NCBI RefSeq assembly: GCF_028771845.1
Contig: NZ_CP118270.1
Span: 5,022,001 to 5,086,000 of the forward strand
Direction: 5' to 3'
DNA from: Paenibacillus marchantiae
Lineage (GTDB): Bacteria; Bacillota; Bacilli; Paenibacillales; Paenibacillaceae
DNA: 64,000 nucleotides
Position numbers and translations under genes: made by a program. The notes under the pieces are model-generated. The model was not told the DNA's origin and did not search any database. It worked only from the letters and a program-made list of their open reading frames with translations. This document shows positions 42,367 through 50,998 of the stretch, piece after piece. Numbering within the stretch: position 1 is the first letter of the stretch; each line of letters starts with the position of its first letter.

Positions 42367-42855
42367 TTAAACACGCTTTTGAAGCTTGACATCACATTCT
42401 GACATATTCCCAGTGACGTATTCGATATAATTCACAGAGCCATTAAAGTTCAAATATGCTTCATAACGCATGCGGATGGCGGGTAATGTAATCCAATCCA
42501 GAACATTTTCCTTTGGAACCCAACTACATTCGCTCGTTTCATCAGAAGTCGCTAACTCTCCACCTACAGCTTTGCACACGAAATCAAACATAACCTTTGT
42601 GGGAACATCCGTCACACCGTCATACCACTTATGTATCGCTGTATTCGAAACAACATTAATTAAATGGTTAACCTCAGCGTCAATTCCACTTTCCTCTTTT
42701 ATTTCACGAATCACACCGTCAATCAGATTTTCTCCAACTTCAGTTATACCACCAGGATACACCCAACCATCATCATGGGCTTTTACTAATAGGATATTTC
42801 CATTTCCATCTTCTACAATTCCACCTGATGAGACAATGTGTGTCGGAAACGTCAT
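42367..42855 (-). CDS. NUDIX hydrolase
   Basis: The 162-residue protein has a complete Nudix box at residues 36-58 (GGITEVGENLIDGV then REIKEESGI), with the Mg2+-binding glutamates in place. It should cleave a nucleoside diphosphate linked to another group, such as a damaged dNTP or an ADP-sugar. TTGGAGG lies before the ATG. It is a single gene; the next gene upstream (MFS) is broken. The exact substrate cannot be read from the sequence. Confidence 0.92.
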   Translation of the reverse strand: MTFPTHIVSSGGIVEDGNGNILLVKAHDDGWVYPGGITEVGENLIDGVIREIKEESGIDAEVNHLINVVSNTAIHKWYDGVTDVPTKVMFDFVCKAVGGELATSDETSECSWVPKENVLDWITLPAIRMRYEAYLNFNGSVNYIEYVTGNMSECDVKLQKRV

Positions 42856-43162
42856 TTCACAACCTCCAATTTCAGTAAATTTGTATATTTATTCCACAGA
42901 ATCCCTGAATTACCCTCCTTTTGTGAACATACTTGAAAGTGGCTTAAACTCAGCTTAAGCTTATTTCCCGAACAAGATCAATGTATGGAGTTGGATTAAC
43001 CAACTCAGGTTTGGATAACGCGGCCCCAGAGCCCAATGATAGATTTAATTATCATTTAGATTCTCTAGACGATTTGATTAAAATTCAAAAAGGGATCTGA
43101 GATAATTTGTTTAATGTCCGAATCTTAATCTCTGGACCATCCTCCACAGTCCGCTTAATTCA

Positions 43163-44375
43163 TTAAGTTCGTACACGCTGTACGCGCTTGATTCCTGTGC
43201 GCAGTGAAAGCCCAAAGCAAAGAATCAGGATGATTCCGGCAACCACATAAGGGTAGTTAACATTGATATCAAACATCAGTCCAGCTACTACCGGCCCGAT
43301 GATATTGCCAAGGCTGGTAAAAGCGGAGTTAAGTCCAGCCAAATATCCTTGATGTTCTTTTGCGACCATGGACATTTGAGTGCTGATGGCCGGACGCAAA
43401 ATATCGATGGACAAGAAGACAACAAAGGTGACCGCGAAGATCAGCCAATATTGGTGTACGAACAACGTCAACAGAACAAATACCCCGGCAAGGATCAAGC
43501 AGACTGTAATGACTGTTTTCTCACCATAACGGCTTATAATCCAACCGAAAATGGTTAACTGAATCAACGCGCCCCCAATAGAGCCGAATGTGAAAATGAA
43601 GGCAATATCCTTTGGTGTGAAGCCAAACTTATGGTCAACGAACAGACCGTATACCGCTTCATAGTTGGCAAGTCCAAAGGACATGACGAACACAATAATT
43701 AAACTGATAAAATAAGGCTCGCGGTATGTAAACCTTAACTGTTGAATTAGACTTCTTTTGGGTTCCAGATTAGGCATTGCTTTGTCGCTATTCCCATTAC
43801 CCTTTACAAGGGATGAAAGAGATTCCGGCAGGACAATCATAGTAAGGATCGCAGCGATTAGACCAGCAACCCCCGCAGCATAGAACGGAACACGAATGCC
43901 GAATTCGGCAATATAGCCCCGATGCCGGGGCCAATGATGTAGCCTGTCGAGATCGAGGCATTAATGAATCCCATTCCCTTCGCACGATCTTCCTCGGAGG
44001 TTACATCCGCCACATAAGCCATAACCGTTGGCATGATAAGTGCTCCACTAACGCCACCCATCATCCGGATACAAAAAGCAGCAAAGCTGAGTCGGCTAAC
44101 CCAAATATCACTTCAGCACAGGCGAAAACTAGCATTCCGGCGACAATCATTCGCTTGCGTCCTAAGGAATCGGATAATCGTCCCGCCAGTGGTGAGAAAA
44201 TCAACTGTGTAAATGCAAAGGAAGCAGTAAGCATCCCAGCAATCGTACCGTTAATATCTAAAATAGTAATATATTGCGGTATCACTGGTATGACCAGACC
44301 GATACCAGCAAAAACTAAAAATAGGTTAAACATCAGAAGCAGCAGAGCGCCCCGATTTTTGAATAATAAAGCCAT
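43163..44375 (-). pseudogene. MFS multidrug-type transporter with two frameshifts
   Basis: Three overlapping frames encode consecutive parts of one NorA/Bmr-like exporter. The first (44061-44375) has helices 1-3 including SPLAGRLSDSLGRKRMIV and stops at 44061. The next (43918-44064) continues MMGGVSGALIMPTVMAYVAD. The third (43163 to about 43918) continues YAAGVAGLIAAILTMIVLPE to the end. One base missing near 44065 and one near 43918 would restore about 404 residues, the normal family length. Promoter, operator and ribosome binding site (GGGAGG) are intact, so the breaks are recent or are sequencing errors. Confidence 0.85.
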
Positions 44376-44499
44376 CTAAATTGTCCTCCCTAAATCAAAT
44401 ATTGAATATGTATGCTAAATATGTAACTTCCGCAGACGCTGATCTAACCCATTGTGAAGTAAAGAATAACCAACATATGGTACCTATTTTCATTCAAAT

Positions 44500-44531
44500 A
44501 TACTTTTTAAATATAAATGTTTAAAAAGTAT
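44500..44531 (-). promoter_or_regulatory. Large operator palindrome before the MFS gene
   Basis: ATACTTTTTAAA (44500-44511) and TTTAAAAAGTAT (44520-44531) form a perfect 12-base inverted repeat with an 8-base spacer. It lies just downstream of the -10 element, where a repressor would block transcription. A partial copy (ATACTTTCTTAAA) overlaps the -35 region near 44570-44582. No cognate regulator gene is adjacent. Confidence 0.65.
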
Positions 44532-44538
44532 GGAGTTA

Positions 44539-44567
44539 AATGTAATACACATTTTTTCCGCTGTCAA
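44539..44567 (-). promoter_or_regulatory. SigA promoter of the MFS gene
   Basis: TTGACA (44562-44567) and TACATT (44539-44544) are separated by exactly 17 bases on the minus strand. The start point would fall next to the 44500-44531 palindrome. Confidence 0.75.
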
Positions 44568-44584
44568 TATATACTTTCTTAAAT

Positions 44585-44750
44585 TTAATGTGTTGATCGG
44601 TGAGTGAGCCGATTCCCTCGATCGGACGTATTGTGGACTGACAGTCTGTAATTATTCAATGTACAGTTCAGGCTGAAAACCCCGGTCTGACCGCTCGTGA
44701 CTATATAGACAGCAACCGGTTCGTCGTCCCGAATATGAGCAAACAGACGA
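44585..44750 (-). pseudogene. Coding remnant of unknown family
   Basis: On the minus strand an open stretch of about 54 codons without a start reads RLFAHIRDDEPVAVYIVTSG, GQTGVFSLNCTLNNYRLSVH and ends with TAA at 44585. The composition is protein-like, but there is no ribosome binding site, and the terminator at 44750-44780 interrupts its upstream end. It seems to be the 3' fragment of a lost gene. The family was not recognised. Confidence 0.3.
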
Positions 44751-44780
44751 AAAAAAAGCCGCTAAAATTAGCGACTTTTA
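44750..44780 (-). terminator. Rho-independent terminator (repeat-family copy 5)
   Basis: AAAAGTCGCTAA pairs with TTAGCGGCTTTT through one U-G wobble and a T-run follows on the minus strand. It ends the nucleoside-salvage operon behind nupC. Confidence 0.85.
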
Positions 44781-44872
44781 ATGTGATAATTTTTATGTCC
44801 CTCTGACATCAACTATCTTTTTGGAACAGCTCCATTTCGAGTTCAATGGTATTCAAAATAGAAATGATTCAA

Positions 44873-46054
44873 CTAAAATATAATTCCGATAATTATAGCG
44901 GATAAAACGCTTACAAGTGTTGCGCCATATAACAGCTTCAATCCAAAGCGAGCAACAATATTCCCCTGTTTTTCATTCAGCCCTTTTACTGCACCCACGA
45001 TAGTACCAATGGACCCAAAGTTAGCAAATGAGATTAGAAAAACGGAAACAATAGCTGTAGTACGCCCACTTAAACCGTCTTGAATCTTAACAAAGTCTAA
45101 CATGGCAACAAATTCATTCGCAACCAGCTTCGTTGCCATGATACTCCCCGCATGAACCGCTTCATGCCATGGCACACCGATCATAAAGGCAATTGGTGCA
45201 AAGACATACCCTAGAACTCCCTGAAATGATATTCCAAATATGCCACTAAAGACCCCGTTAATTAAAGCAATGATTCCAACAAAACCAACTAACATTACCC
45301 CAACTACGATGGCTACTTTAAATCCATCCATAATATATTCGCCCAGCATTTCAAAAAACGTTTGTTTGCCCTCTTCCTTAACTTCAACGATATCTTCTTC
45401 TGCTGTAACTTCATACGGATTAATGATGGATGTAATGATAAAGCCGCCAAATAGGTTTAAAATTAATGCAGCTACTACATATTTAGGTTCCAGCATCGTC
45501 ATATATGAACCAACAATGGACATGGATACCGTTGACATTGCAGATGCACATAATGTATACAAGCGATGTTTTGGCAATAATCCAAGCTGATTTTTCACAG
45601 AAATAAATACTTCATTCTGTCCTACAATTGCGGCTGCAACTGCATTATAAGATTCCAATTTTCCCATGCCATTTACTTTACTTAGCACCAGACCAATATA
45701 CTTGATAATGAACGGCAGTATTTTGTAATGTTGCAGGATTCCTATTAATGCTGACATAAAAACAATTGGCATCAACACAAACAGGAAAAAGGTATGAGCT
45801 CCTTCATTGGCAATCCCACCAAAAACAAAGTTCGTTCCTTCGTTGGCATATCCAAGTAATTTCGAAAAACTATCGGCAAACCCTTTAATTAAGAATTCGC
45901 CTATACTCGTTTTTAGTATAATTAATCCCAAACCTAACTGAATAACAATCATTATGATGATTGGACGATATTTGATTTTCCGTTTATTATTACTTGCAAG
46001 CCAGGCTAGTAATAGAACAATAACCAGACCAACAACAGAAATTAGATAATGCAT
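44873..46054 (-). CDS. nupC: NupC-type concentrative nucleoside transporter
   Basis: The 393-residue protein matches the CNT family: an N-terminal three-helix part, the gate/nucleoside motif GQNEVF, the STVSMSIVGSYM segment and a C-terminal FANFGSIGTIVG region. It imports nucleosides with protons or Na+. GGAGGG overlaps the stop codon of the preceding permease gene, and the ATG follows after 2 bases, so the two are translationally coupled. It is the last gene of the purine-nucleoside salvage operon. Confidence 0.92.
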   Translation of the reverse strand: MHYLISVVGLVIVLLLAWLASNNKRKIKYRPIIIMIVIQLGLGLIILKTSIGEFLIKGFADSFSKLLGYANEGTNFVFGGIANEGAHTFFLFVLMPIVFMSALIGILQHYKILPFIIKYIGLVLSKVNGMGKLESYNAVAAAIVGQNEVFISVKNQLGLLPKHRLYTLCASAMSTVSMSIVGSYMTMLEPKYVVAALILNLFGGFIITSIINPYEVTAEEDIVEVKEEGKQTFFEMLGEYIMDGFKVAIVVGVMLVGFVGIIALINGVFSGIFGISFQGVLGYVFAPIAFMIGVPWHEAVHAGSIMATKLVANEFVAMLDFVKIQDGLSGRTTAIVSVFLISFANFGSIGTIVGAVKGLNEKQGNIVARFGLKLLYGATLVSVLSAIIIGIIF

Positions 46055-46056
46055 AA

Positions 46057-47373
46057 TTAACCCTCCAAATTATCGATACTTTTTTTGGAATCCTCATATC
46101 GATTTGCATCTTTCCACATTAACCCTTGTTCCAAAATAATCGCCAATAGACTTCCGCAAATTAACCCATTATTCAAAATGGCTATTACAATCGGAGATAA
46201 ATGGCTGGTAGCGGATGTAGGAATAAACATTAAACCCACACCAACTAAAAGAGAAACTCCGCTAACAACAAATGTTCGTTCTTCATGCAGAACCTTCTTC
46301 AATTCCTTCAGCGATAATCCAACCATCTTCACAAAGATAACGAATGTAACGGCATAGCCTATAGGCGCTGGAATACCGGATATTACGTTCATTATTGGCG
46401 GAAACAAGGATACAGAGATGACTAAGGTGCATCCAATTAAAAACGATTTCCGTTCCCTCATTCCTGTTTGTTCAACATATCCCGCCGCTCCCGAAATAGG
46501 CACTGAGCCAATCGCTCCGAAACTGCCACCAATAAAATGGGTAATGCCAGAAGTAAATCCGGCACGCAAATAACGGTTATGATCCAATTTCTTTTGTTTC
46601 ATAACGGTCTCCATCAACCGAATAGACGCAAGCGCATTGGTTATTAACAATAGTGTTAATAGAAAGGCAGTTGTGACTGTCCCGCTATCAAATCTTGGAC
46701 TTCCAAAAGGAAATAGTTTTGGCAGTTTAAATAGTGTATCCGCCGGTGAAATCACCGGCATCTTGTCGCATATGATAAACAATAAGCAGCCTATCGATAT
46801 ACTGATTATTACTGAAAATTGGCGCAGCAAAACAAAGCGACTGTTCCCTAACCCAAAGGTAATGCAAATCACAATCACACTCAGCACGAACACTTTAACA
46901 TCTAACAAGGTGTGGCTTGACGTGATCCCCATCATACCTTTCATAAAAGAACCGCTTAATTGAAAGATCAATAAGAGCAAATATATAAAAGTGACCGTTG
47001 GCGTAAATAGACGAGCGATTTTATCCATCAGCTTAAATGCTGAGATTAGGATAAATAAAACTCCACTACAGATCATTCCCCCACTTAAAGCTTGCAGGGC
47101 AGCTATATTCGAAGAATACAATACCCCCACTAAACTTGCGTAAATAGTGAAAATGCTCCACCATAACCCTGCTGGACCTTCATGAATAGGGGATTTATGG
47201 CCGATGACGCCTTGTAAAAATCCAGCTATTCCTAAAGTAATCAGTGTGCTCTGGATGAGTCCAGAAGCCTCCATGGGTGTTAGGTTGTATAAATCTGCGA
47301 TAGCAATTGGCGCAGCAATTGCACCTGCGATCATAAACATCATCCACTGCAATCCAGACAGTACTACCTTCAT
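46057..47373 (-). CDS. NCS2-like purine/pyrimidine permease
   Basis: The 438-residue protein has about 12-14 membrane segments and the NCS2 (uracil/xanthine permease) plan, with the N-terminal LQWMMFMIAGAIAAPIAIAD and a middle FGAIGSVPISGAAGYVEQTG segment of the substrate site. It probably imports or exports a free nucleobase. The ribosome binding site is weak (GAAAGAAATG), which fits coupling to the upstream gene 45 bases away. With a phosphorylase and a nucleoside importer beside it, it may exchange the released base. Confidence 0.88.
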   Translation of the reverse strand: MKVVLSGLQWMMFMIAGAIAAPIAIADLYNLTPMEASGLIQSTLITLGIAGFLQGVIGHKSPIHEGPAGLWWSIFTIYASLVGVLYSSNIAALQALSGGMICSGVLFILISAFKLMDKIARLFTPTVTFIYLLLLIFQLSGSFMKGMMGITSSHTLLDVKVFVLSVIVICITFGLGNSRFVLLRQFSVIISISIGCLLFIICDKMPVISPADTLFKLPKLFPFGSPRFDSGTVTTAFLLTLLLITNALASIRLMETVMKQKKLDHNRYLRAGFTSGITHFIGGSFGAIGSVPISGAAGYVEQTGMRERKSFLIGCTLVISVSLFPPIMNVISGIPAPIGYAVTFVIFVKMVGLSLKELKKVLHEERTFVVSGVSLLVGVGLMFIPTSATSHLSPIVIAILNNGLICGSLLAIILEQGLMWKDANRYEDSKKSIDNLEG

Positions 47374-47418
47374 TTCTTTCTCACTCTCTTTTCTTACTAC
47401 ACTACTCTTATCGGTAGA

Positions 47419-48126
47419 TTAGCTCTCAATGGCTGTGTTAAGAGCGATTTCGACCATTTCATAAAATGATTGTTCACTTTCTTGATGAGTTAAGTGCTCC
47501 TGTGTTAACAATTGACTACCTACTGTCAAAATAGATAGCGCTTTCACGCCATATTTAGCGGCTAACGTATATAGGGCTGTGCTTTCCATTTCAACTCCTA
47601 AAACACCAAAATCCATAAACTTGTGAAGTCGATCTAAGCTCTCACGGTAGAATTCATCGGAGTTATAGATGTTGCCGACAAAGACATTTACTTGTTTAGC
47701 TTGTGCTTGTTGATACGCTTTCATTAACAATGAGAAATCTGCTGTAGGTGCATAATTACAGCCATGGAAGATCTTATCCGTCATATTACTATCTGAAGAC
47801 ACGGATTGGGCTATTACAATATCGCGGATATTAATTTCTTTCTGCATCGCGCCACATGTACCAATACGAATCAATTTCTTCACTTCATAATCGACAATCA
47901 ATTCCGTTGCATAGATGCTCATCGATGGATTTCCCATCCCTGTCCCCTGAACTGATACCCGTATCCCCTTGTATAATCCAGTGTACCCATACATGCCTCT
48001 TACTTCGTTATAACAATTGGCCTCATCTAAAAAGTGTTCTGCTACAAATTTTGCACGTAAAGGATCTCCTGGAAGCAAAACGATGTCCGCTATTTCTCCT
48101 TTTTTTGCGCCTAAATGCCTACTCAT
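47419..48126 (-). CDS. DeoD-type purine nucleoside phosphorylase homologue lacking the catalytic Asp/Arg pair
   Basis: The 235-residue protein starts MSRHLGAKKGEIAD behind AGGAGG. It shows the phosphate-site residues in PGDPLRAKFVAE and IRIGTCGAM, and the ribose-site GVEMESTALY with the conserved Glu. In E. coli DeoD the base-protonating Asp204 and its partner Arg217 follow in the last 35 residues. A gap-free alignment of that region places Ser and Ser there (LTVGSQLLTQE and ESEQSF). The family fold is clear, but the reaction may have changed, for example to a base other than 6-oxopurines. It is co-transcribed with a base permease and a nucleoside importer. Confidence 0.88.
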   Translation of the reverse strand: MSRHLGAKKGEIADIVLLPGDPLRAKFVAEHFLDEANCYNEVRGMYGYTGLYKGIRVSVQGTGMGNPSMSIYATELIVDYEVKKLIRIGTCGAMQKEINIRDIVIAQSVSSDSNMTDKIFHGCNYAPTADFSLLMKAYQQAQAKQVNVFVGNIYNSDEFYRESLDRLHKFMDFGVLGVEMESTALYTLAAKYGVKALSILTVGSQLLTQEHLTHQESEQSFYEMVEIALNTAIES

Positions 48127-48285
48127 ATTTCTGCCTCCTACTCTCAATGTTGAACTCAGGCTTACCGAAATCTCTTCCGCTTGCCTTCAAGAAAATCTGT
48201 TCGGAAAGTACATTGAGCATAAGATTTTTCAGCATAACAAACTAGACCAAAATCTTACGAAGGATACGGGAAATAATTGATCAAA

Positions 48286-49722
48286 TTATAAAAGTAATTC
48301 TTTACGAATATTGTCCAGATCTCTTTTAGACGGGATCGTAGAGATAATAACAACAGGCACGGTCTGCAATGCAACAGGGATATTACTAATGACAAAATCA
48401 ATCTGATGTTGCTGCATCATTTCGTCGGAGAGCCCTTTCATTATGGAAGTAATGATGATCAGCTGATCCCCAATTTCCTTCTTTATCAAATCCGCTATGT
48501 AATGACGAATTGAAAATTCTTCTCCAATCACCAAGAAGGCCCTTTTCCTTTTATAACGTAAATTGGAACGAACAATTAAGGTTAGCTTGGTTAAATGAAA
48601 ATTATTGTACAAGACGGCTGGATAAGCTTTACTCCACGTTTGCATGCAGGTTTGCAGTTCTTGATAAAGCTGTTGGCATTCCTTTTGAACATAAGCCGTT
48701 AAATTACTTTGTGAAATCATCATCCATTCAGGAATTGCATTATCGATTAATAACTTGTCAAAAAACGCGTATATCTCCAATAGAAATCGTTCTTCCATCT
48801 CCAAGTTAGGGTATATTTTGGCTAGTAGCCTTAGAAGCAGATTACCCATTTGATATTCTTCTTTGTCCTTATGCAATTCAACTTCTTTCATCGGCGTTAT
48901 TTCTGATCCTTCATAATAATGATATTGGCTGAGACTGACCAGAGATTGCATAAAGTAAATTTCACTATGGGGAAAATCAATGGTAAGCTTCTCTCCAAGA
49001 CTCTTGGCGAGGGTCTTCACAGGCAGATAAAACATCCCCTTTTCCCAAGGGTAAGCACTTTCGTCGATTTTTACGTATTTCCCTTTAGCGACTCTTTCCA
49101 CAACAATGGCCAACAAAAAAGATAATCTCCGTTTGGAATTGATAAAATACACAATATTTTTCTCATTCTCTGTATTTGTGATTAACTGATTGATATATGC
49201 AAAATCGACATTCGCAAAGGGCCATCCTGTGAACTCATACGCATCACAATATAACTTCCAATAGAAATATCGGATATTCATTTCATTCCCTTTGATTATC
49301 GGGGTTGAATATGTAATGCGTAACTTATACGCTTTTAGATCATTATTATTTAATTGCACGATCAGTTTCTTCAACGAGGAGGTACTCATAAACATAACTC
49401 CGGCAAGCTCCTCCACGGACAGTCGATCCACATTCGTGAACAAAACATTCATCAGTCGATAAAAAATGGTTTGTCTGAACATTGAAGAAATCACTTCACT
49501 CATCGTCTCACTTCGCCCATCGCGCCGAAGAACGATTCCCTTTCCTCTAGAAACTTCTATGGTTACCGTAGGGGGTAATTGCTTGCTGATTTCCTCAACC
49601 ATCTTACGTATGGTTTTATCGGAGATACCTAAACTTTTTTCAACTTCAGCTAAGGTAAACCATCTTTGTTCCGTATCAAGCAGCGTTAATAGTTGATTAG
49701 CTAATGTAAATCCTTTATCCAT
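48286..49722 (-). CDS. Mga/AtxA-like PRD-containing transcriptional regulator
   Basis: The 478-residue protein has two N-terminal helix-turn-helix units (about 10-60, TLAEVEKSLGISDKTIRKMV; and about 90-140, LSVEELAGVMFMSTSSLKKL). Two helical PRD-like regions follow (about 170-390), and then a C-terminal EIIB-like fold (about 395-478). This is the Mga/AtxA family plan, where phosphotransferase-system proteins may phosphorylate histidines in the PRDs. GGTGG precedes the ATG. It is transcribed in line with the salvage genes 160 bases downstream and is their likely regulator. Confidence 0.8.
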   Translation of the reverse strand: MDKGFTLANQLLTLLDTEQRWFTLAEVEKSLGISDKTIRKMVEEISKQLPPTVTIEVSRGKGIVLRRDGRSETMSEVISSMFRQTIFYRLMNVLFTNVDRLSVEELAGVMFMSTSSLKKLIVQLNNNDLKAYKLRITYSTPIIKGNEMNIRYFYWKLYCDAYEFTGWPFANVDFAYINQLITNTENEKNIVYFINSKRRLSFLLAIVVERVAKGKYVKIDESAYPWEKGMFYLPVKTLAKSLGEKLTIDFPHSEIYFMQSLVSLSQYHYYEGSEITPMKEVELHKDKEEYQMGNLLLRLLAKIYPNLEMEERFLLEIYAFFDKLLIDNAIPEWMMISQSNLTAYVQKECQQLYQELQTCMQTWSKAYPAVLYNNFHLTKLTLIVRSNLRYKRKRAFLVIGEEFSIRHYIADLIKKEIGDQLIIITSIMKGLSDEMMQQHQIDFVISNIPVALQTVPVVIISTIPSKRDLDNIRKELLL

Positions 49723-49941
49723 GTTTCCACCCTATTTCAATGTGATTTGAATGTCATCGTGTTTTTGGCTAATGAAACGTCAATTCCCTCATAAGAAAAG
49801 AATCGGCTCTTTAATGTATTTAAATACGATCTATGATAAACCAGTGTGAATAAGCTTAAACTATCCAATGCGTTAGTTCAATCCATATACAAGTCGACCC
49901 TTTCGGCCACACCATTGATATGATTTCCCTTTTTTATCCAT
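49723..49941. other. Upstream region of the Mga-like regulator, no gene seen
   Basis: AT-rich leader and promoter region of the regulator gene. A minus-strand TTGACG near 49780 has no good -10 partner. A perfect GTATTTAAATAC palindrome lies near 49819-49830. Nothing else was recognised. Confidence 0.4.
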
Positions 49942-50018
49942 AAAAAAATCCCCTCCGCTAGACAAGATTAAGTCCATCTTAACAGATGTCTTTTTTTTCT
50001 TGTCTACGAAAAGGGGAT
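49942..50018 (-). terminator. Long-stem terminator
   Basis: On the minus strand ATCCCCT...TAGACAAG pairs with CTTGTCTA...AGGGGAT, giving a stem of about 18 bases with one internal mismatch region and an A-rich 32-base loop, followed by seven T residues. It ends the transcript of the small membrane protein at 50057-50221. Confidence 0.85.
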
Positions 50019-50056
50019 AAAAGCAATTTATATCTATAGATCTTATACTTTAATAT

Positions 50057-50221
50057 TCAATTTGTGTTGTCTTCATAAAGATTAAGATTTCTTTCAAATT
50101 GTTCTTCTAAATGCTCTGCGTAACTGACAACTCGTGGGGATTCCAATAACCTACCTACTACACAATATAATCCAATCAAAATACATACAGATATAATGAT
50201 TTCAACAATGAATGGCATCAT
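50057..50221 (-). CDS. Small membrane protein (54 aa)
   Basis: The start at 50221 (MMPFIVEIII) was chosen because AAGGAG lies upstream and the hydrophobic helix then sits at the N terminus; an in-frame GTG at 50266 lacks a ribosome binding site. One membrane helix (about 4-24) is followed by an acidic, soluble tail rich in Glu and Asn. A strong terminator follows. It is transcribed in the same direction as the acetyltransferase upstream. The family was not recognised. Confidence 0.5.
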   Translation of the reverse strand: MMPFIVEIIISVCILIGLYCVVGRLLESPRVVSYAEHLEEQFERNLNLYEDNTN

Positions 50222-50296
50222 TCTTCCATATTCTCTCCTTACCAGGTAACGTCTAAGTCGGCCCACGTTAGATTTGATTATTTGCTTGGTTATCCA

Positions 50297-50926
50297 CTAC
50301 CATTCGACTTGGTCGAAACGCATGTTTTTGTAGTAATACTCTCTGTCATGATCGGTGATTTCACGAAGGACCCTGCAGGGATTACCCACAGCGATAACAT
50401 TACTAGGAATATCCTTGGTTACCACGCTTCCTGCACCGATCACACTACCCGAACCAATAGTAACTCCTGGCACAATCACAGCGCAGCTACCGATCCATGC
50501 GCCATCCTCGATGACTACCGGTAGGGCGAACATTCCACCTTCTTTGCGCTTTTCTGGATGTACTGGATGATTGGTTACAGCAATCGTGACATTCGGACCA
50601 AACATGACATCGTTTCCAATCGTGACTTTATAGTCATCGACAACAGTTAAATTAAAGTTGATATAGACATTGTTGCCTACTGTAGTGTTTGATCCATACG
50701 ACATCCGAATAGGAGGTTCCATCCAAACATTTTCACCAATACAACCGAAAAGTTGTTCCATCAGAGTCTTACGCATTTCAATATCATCGGGATGTAAGCG
50801 ATTGATCTCATAACATAGTGCCTTTCCTCGTTGACGCGCCCGAGCCAGATCAGAAGCTTCCTGTGGATAATTCGCATCGTGATCCGTAAACAGTTGTCGG
50901 CTTGCCATTCGTTCTGTAATATTCAT
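50297..50926 (-). CDS. Maltose/galactoside O-acetyltransferase family protein
   Basis: The 209-residue protein has an N-terminal maltose-acetyltransferase helix domain (ERMASRQLFTDHDANYPQEA, about 5-60) followed by left-handed beta-helix hexapeptide repeats. Those include the catalytic His in AVTNHPVHPEKR and the GDGAWIG-type and GVTIGSGSVIGAGSVVTKDIP repeats. It transfers acetyl from acetyl-CoA to a sugar hydroxyl, often as detoxification. GAGGAG precedes the ATG. Complete length; appears monocistronic or shared with the small membrane gene behind it. Confidence 0.92.
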   Translation of the reverse strand: MNITERMASRQLFTDHDANYPQEASDLARARQRGKALCYEINRLHPDDIEMRKTLMEQLFGCIGENVWMEPPIRMSYGSNTTVGNNVYINFNLTVVDDYKVTIGNDVMFGPNVTIAVTNHPVHPEKRKEGGMFALPVVIEDGAWIGSCAVIVPGVTIGSGSVIGAGSVVTKDIPSNVIAVGNPCRVLREITDHDREYYYKNMRFDQVEW

Positions 50927-50998
50927 GCCTTAGTCTCCTCTGAATTTAATCTAATCTATTTATTTTAGTTGACCTTACATTCTTTGACCGTCTATTTC

